DNA from: Monarcha castaneiventris obscurior
Taxonomy: Eukaryota > Chordata > Aves > Passeriformes > Monarchidae
NCBI GenBank assembly: GCA_026261815.1
Contig: JAMPIT010000886.1
Coordinates: forward strand, 22,178,001 to 22,242,000
Direction: 5' to 3'
DNA: 64,000 bases
How positions within the stretch are numbered: position 1 is the stretch's first letter; the number at the start of each line of letters is the position of its first letter. Shown here piece after piece: positions 58,521 to 64,000 of the stretch. The notes beneath the pieces are model-generated. The model saw nothing but the letters and a program-made list of their open reading frames with translations, was not told the DNA's origin and made no database searches. Position numbers and translations under genes: made by a program.

Positions 58521-61479
58521 TGAGTCATTCTGACTATGGATTTATTTCAGGAGGTCTAATAAACTATCTATACTCTGCATACATAACGCATGAGAATGAA
58601 TGATGGCTATGTATCTACATAGTACAAAATACATTTATCTGTTTTAATATTGCTTAAATTTTAAATTACCTAAAGGTGTGTTTCCCTTTCTTTTAGGAAC
58701 TTTGTCTGTCACTTAAATAAGGATACCATTTAAATTATTGCATTTGTATTAAATCCCATTCATTTGTATGTTTTATGTATTTTGTAGCCATATTTTTAAA
58801 CATCTATTGCAAATGCACTTTACAATTCTAGTAGAAAATTACTTTTTGTGTTTCTGTAATGATCCCCTTGAGGTTATTTTTGCATGAATCCTTTTTTATA
58901 TTTTCAGACACAGATCTGTTTTATAGTAGAGAAAAAGCATTTTTAACAAAAAATGTAAATTAATTTTTTATATTAAAAAATCCTCTATGGGACCTAATTT
59001 CTGAAATATGATGATCAGAGGCACTCTTTTTAAGGAGCTCTAATTTGTATTTTTTTATAATTACAAATTCCTTTTTATAACAAAAATACACAACTGCTAT
59101 CAGTTCTGTTGCAGTGTTCATTGTACTTATTTGAAGAGGAATATTTTCTATATAGTTTATAAATTTGTCATGGACAATTTTCTGTTAAGCCTGGTAATGG
59201 ATTCCTTGAGTACTTAAACCTCAGAGGAACCTGAATAGACTTGGTTGCAATTTCATATAAATTTTAGTGATTCTGTTTTTATGTATTTCATTTAACTTAC
59301 TATAGCGTTTTTCTCTGCCCTTGTTTTTTAATCTGTGTTGAGAGATCTCAGGAAGTTCTTGCTACATTTTGCCAAAAAAATTTGTTTTTTGAACTTCATG
59401 ATTTTTTTTCACGTTGTACTAATTTGTGAAGGGTACACTCCATTGCATGCTGATTTATAACAACTTCTATTGAATGTGAGTACATCTTTATCTGTATTCC
59501 ATAATATCATACATTTTTGTTATGGAATGTAACTTGCTAGGAATTATGCTTTGTGGCAAGTTTACTGGTTAATATCTCTGACTTAATGACTTCAGATAAA
59601 GTGGAAGTGAGCTGATACTAGTTTTTGCTTTAAAATATTGGTAAAACAGGATGTAACTTTTAGAGGTTACAATTAGTTATTATTTTTATAATGTTTTGAT
59701 GCCTTCTAAGTTATGTGAAATCTCATGAACAGGATAACAGCATTTCACTGCCCAACCATGCCATCAGTGTAGGATTTACTTTTATAGAATTTGCATATCA
59801 CAAAAATGCACTGCTGTCAGTGCCAAGTTGGAGTGGAAGTCTGAATTCTGATAATTAGTTCCTCTCCACTCATAGCCCAGGTGAGTGTTAGCCATTCACT
59901 AAGTTAAGGAATTTATATAATTTGACATATAAGTTTAAGACTATGTTTGTTAGAAGAAATGCTAATTTCTTCTCAGTTATTAGTACATGCTAATATAGCA
60001 TGTTTAAGAGAGATTTTAATGGAGGATTTTTGTCTGCTTTAATAAGAAATTATTTGGTAATTGTATCTGTTGGTTGTCTTTAAAATATTCATAGGCACTA
60101 CATAATTTTTAAATAGCTTCAATATATCAGAAGTTCTACTTGTTTGATCCTACTCTCTGAGTTACAACTTCTTACTGAACTGTCATGCCTTTTTTTTGGC
60201 CTGGACATAATGATTTTGGGATTAGGGTTTGATTTTTTTTCAGAAATAGAAAGTTTTTTCTTATGGTAGAGAGTCAGAATGTTCTCCTTCATTCCTTTTG
60301 GTCCGTAATTATTTCATTGAGAACTATCACAGCGTTTTTATTCAATGGAAATTGTTGTAGAAATTCTCGTAAGGCAGGCTCTTGCAAATTTTTTTAGGAT
60401 CCTTTTACAAGATCCACTTTCCGCCCAACCTAGTTATTGAAAAGGTAGCATGAACATCTTAGATGCCTGTCTTGCAATAAACATTGTTCATAGCCAAGGT
60501 CATTGATGTTTTAGAATGTAACTTGCTTCATCCAATGCACCCACTGGCCTCTTGGATGTTACTAATACAGATGAGTGCAGACCCAAAGGGGCTCTCAAAG
60601 GCTCAGTCAGTAAAGCAAAGGAATAGCATTAAGCTGCAGAAAAAAACCTCATTTAATCTATATAGCTTCTGCAAACATAGAAAATACTAACAGAAGATGA
60701 GCCTGAGAAGCTTCCACTGTATCAGTAATCTTCTAAAGACATGCTTAAGAAAATGGGTATTGGGATGAATGTTTTAATTTTTCTGTGTACGAATGGAAAT
60801 AAGAATTGTGAGTTGTTCTAAATTCTGGAAGACAACTTCCAAAGATGTTCCACATTTAAAAGTTTCTGAACACTTTTTTATTTTTGGTATTAGATTTGAT
60901 TCTTTTTGCTCTGATTACTCACTAATATTTTTGAGAGTCTTTTTTTTTCTAACTGGAAAAAAATATCATAGATTTGACATGCAATGCTATTCACAGTTGA
61001 TTTCTAGGGTGACATAAACAGCAAGCACATTTTCTGGGAAACATGTCTTTAAATATTGGTGTGCTTTAAAGGAGGAAATCTGGAAAATGGAAGGCAGATG
61101 TCCACTGTGATGTATTGCTGGTCTGGTACCAAAAGATGCCAAGTGTCTTGTGTTAAGGCATTGTGAACATCACAGAATCAGTCCCCAGGCTGATCAGAGT
61201 GAGAAATACATCACCTTCATAAGAAGATGGAACTACTTCTGTTGGTGTGGGATAGAATGTTTGTCTGTTATGCTACACTGTATTCTGCTGTATTTTTAAA
61301 ATACTATCCATCTGTATGCACCATTTAGATTTGTGCATGTGAACTTGCATGCAGTTTAAATGCATGTTGTATTCCATTTTCCAGTAAAGTTAACAGAGGA
61401 GTAAAAGAAAAATTTGCTGGGCCTATTCTTCACTTAGCTTTTTATTTTTAACAAATGAAAAATACGTAGAGCAGTTGTC
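58521..61479. other. very AT-rich non-coding stretch
   Basis: This is the AT-richest long part of the window (especially 58600-60120). No repeat or gene is recognised. Long A and T runs are short-range only. Confidence 0.55.
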
Positions 61480-61790
61480 ATTTGTTAAAGTGTAGCAGAA
61501 AGAGCGAAACAGGCCAGTGGATGCTTCATCAAGAACGCTCATTCAGAATGATGAATGTGGCTAAACACACATTTGTTCGTAAAACTTGCAGAGTGGATGA
61601 GCATCATTAAGCATGAGGAATAGGTGCAGCACACTGAGAAGAGAGTGGAGCAAACAGATGTTGTGAATTTTCGCAGACATCCTTCATCCACCAGTCCATC
61701 ATTAATATGGTTGAAGGTGATCCTTTCTTTTTATTTAATAAGCACAAACAAAGTGTGTGTGCTCTAATACTGCTGAACACACTTTTTCCA
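61480..61790. promoter_or_regulatory. candidate conserved non-coding element
   Basis: Complex repeat-free sequence with CpGs at 61504, 61536, 61579 and 61672. Several ATCATTA/ATTAATAT words occur near 61605 and 61700. Stops lie in all frames. The judgement rests on texture only. Confidence 0.22.
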
Positions 61791-64000
61791 GAGGGACTGG
61801 GGTTTAGATAGAGGGCTACTAAAATGCAGATAGAATTTGCTGTTTACATATGGTGATGGCATTTCAGCTTTGTGAGCTTGCACGTATGGTTTGACATGGC
61901 TACTTTCTTTTCTCTCAGCATGCCTTTATTTGATAAACTCCAAATATAAAGGTCTCAGTGTGCAAAGAATGCCCTGAAAACCCATTTGATCTGTGGAATT
62001 AACCTTTCTGAAGCTTTAACCACTAATGCTGATTTTTTGCTTCTCTGTTTGTATGAGAAAATTCCTTTATATATTGTCATCTTTCCAGGAATTTCTTAAA
62101 TTTTCAGTCTTGAATGTTAATTGCAATGTTTATCCCTGCATAAGATTTTAATTCCTGATGCCCAAAAGGTTTGGAGGAGTGCATTTTATCTTTACCACAT
62201 TTTATCTTTAAATTTGTTTTGATCTTTTTATTTATACTTTCTTCTGTGATGATGAACTATAGAATTTCAAATTGACTTTTACAAGTTCTTAACAATTCTC
62301 TTTTCATGATAGAAAGTTGCTTTTGTGGTGGTCATCTACAACTATAAAATGCTTGCTCTTAGTTTATCAAAGGGGTTTTTTTTTAATGTTCTAGTTCATG
62401 TTAATTATTAGTCATTTATGTAAAAATCAGTACAGTCTTTTACAGCATATAGGCATGCTCTTGAAAACAAAATGGTGCTCAAAGATTTTCCCACATATTT
62501 TCATGAGCTAGGCATTCTGCTCCTTAAGTTTTTGCCAGCTTTCTGGGAATTTTCCTATGTGTCCTTAGTCTTGCACAACAAGTGTGTTCCAAATATTTAT
62601 ATGCAGGAATTTTCTTAAGTACAAAAAAATTTTTACAGCACTGCAGCTTCAGTGAAAGTTGCAGGAAGGTGGCCTTGAAGCAAGGGGAGGAGAAAGGAGA
62701 AATAAGGGGAAAAATCTGATTTTGAAGTACCATAACTGGGAAAGGTGATACAGTGGTCTCTAATATATTTCTCTGTGTAAAGGCCTGCATCCCCTGTGCA
62801 GACACATCCCTGAAGGGAAGTGTCCTCTTTCATGTATTTTACACCAGAAAATGAATAGTTCATCAAGCAATCCTAATTTTTTCTCCATAGAGCAGAAGGA
62901 GAGGGGGAGAAAACCAATAACTGCATAGTGCCACTTATTCTAATTTGTTCATCTCTGTGTTTTGTAATATTAATTATCTTTTCTTGTTATATTTTTGATG
63001 GCTTTTGAAGTGTTAGTGAAGATGTTGTGTAGAAGCATTATGGACTATCATGCCAAAAATGTTAAATTCCTCTCATTAGGGAGAACTGAATAATCTTTCG
63101 TATCTTTCTGAGGTTCATATAAATAGGTGATTTGTACCAGAGGCAAGGTCTTTAGCAAGAAATCCCAAGAGCCCTTCTATGTTCTGCAGACTTGAATTTT
63201 GCAATATAAGACTTCTAAACCCACTTCCTTCTCTTTTTTCCCCCCCCACCCTTTTTTTTCTGTAAATTTTATTTGTCTTTATAAGGTACACAGAATTCAG
63301 TTTTTTTTCTCATTGCTTAGTTGTGGGAAAAAACCCCAACTATCATAGATCTTTTTCAACAGGAAGATTATTGTAATTAAGGAGAAATCAGCTGGTATAC
63401 TTGCTAATATCATACTCTTCTGTGCTTTGATTTCATATAACTGTTATTGCCTAGTCAAGTTGCTAGGCTGCTCTAGATGTGCTTAATTGCTTGCATAAAA
63501 AGAGAAGTTCCCTGTGGTACTTGTGGCCACTTCTGGTAGCTTATTTTTAGTCTCCTGGATGGGAGGGACATACAAACTGGTCTTTTATATTTGGGAGAAT
63601 GAATGCTTGTGGGCCTGGGGACTCGTGGGTATTCCTTTTGAGCACCAGCCTGGGTCAATGACCTGAGTAAAAATCATGTGTTTTGAATTTTTCTAAGTTT
63701 GCTGTAGTAGGCAAAACCTTTGGCACGGTGAGAACTTAGGCCTGCTGTTCTGGGCTGCCTACGAATGTGAACGTGGGGCTAGAGAATGAGCCCAGCAGGC
63801 AAAGTAGAGGCAATACTGATATTCTGAAATCAGAATTTGTTTTCCTTGAAAGAGTGGTAGTATGCAAGGTTATTTCTTATTCCAGGTACCATTTTTTGAA
63901 ATTGAAATAAATAAGGGTGTTGAGGGTGAAAGTCAGGAGGCAAGAATTCATTCAGGGCACTGTAGATATTGTTGCTTTCTCTCTAACTAAATGGCTTGAA
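61791..64000. other. AT-rich non-coding stretch to the window end
   Basis: Nothing recognised. A C-run next to a T-run lies at 63240-63260. The minus-strand open frames at 62524-62866 overlap and carry no known motif. Confidence 0.55.

Noticed and set aside
61171..61200. CR1-like word CACAGAATCA
   Set aside because: Isolated short word with no continuing CR1 sequence.
1..64000. CRISPR arrays, operons, prokaryotic promoters, tRNA or U6 genes
   Set aside because: None of the expected repeat patterns or RNA cores was seen, and the avian repeats show that this is vertebrate nuclear DNA.

Overview
The window looks like AT-rich, non-coding nuclear DNA from a bird, either deep intergenic sequence or the inside of very large introns. 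The best evidence for a bird is the repeats. There are two antisense fragments of the avian LINE CR1 (20361-20471 and 47218-47523). There is also a piece of an endogenous-retrovirus LTR whose left edge I recognise from many bird genomes (19590-19782, minus strand). The LTR edge and the wording of the first CR1 tail suggest Neoaves, but both judgements rest on memory and not on a search. A decayed 5S-rRNA-derived SINE (30970-31160) is older and fits any amniote. Bacterial, plasmid and phage features are absent, and long open reading frames are rare. The longest are 172, 150 and 149 codons, and none shows a family I recognise, so most reading frames here are probably chance.

Layout. 1-13.9 kb is mostly unremarkable AT-rich DNA with one candidate conserved block (3.8-4.1 kb) and one exon-like segment on the minus strand (10918-10988). 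13.9-17.5 kb is the densest part: two long, information-rich, repeat-free stretches with homeodomain-type TAATTA/ATTAG words, and between them a 60-bp exon-like segment on the minus strand (16034-16093). 19-21.2 kb holds a 19-bp palindrome, the LTR piece, a CR1 tail and an A-tailed segment preceded by AATAAA. 21-31 kb is plain sequence with possible regulatory clusters (24.0-24.3, 26.77, 28.0-28.2 kb), a GC-rich patch (28.36-28.68 kb) and the 5S SINE. 31-47 kb contains the best exon candidate of the window (32979-33079, plus strand), a perfect 47-bp tandem duplication (36362-36455), a GC-rich patch that may be an LTR remnant (about 37.85-38.4 kb), a tiny CpG-rich palindromic site (39.03 kb) and a 10-bp-stem hairpin (44050-44073). 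47-64 kb begins with the second CR1 piece and is otherwise plain, apart from GC-rich patches at 51.4-51.66 kb and 58.26-58.5 kb and a possible conserved block at 61.48-61.79 kb.

No complete gene is visible, so no gene-to-gene pathway can be described. A cautious reading is an avian gene desert or giant intron with scattered candidate enhancers and few repeats. I did not find a new biological system. The strongest leads are the exon-like segments, the 5S SINE and the clusters of homeodomain/POU-type sites; each needs a cross-species alignment or RNA data to decide. No strand is settled, because exon-like segments occur on both.
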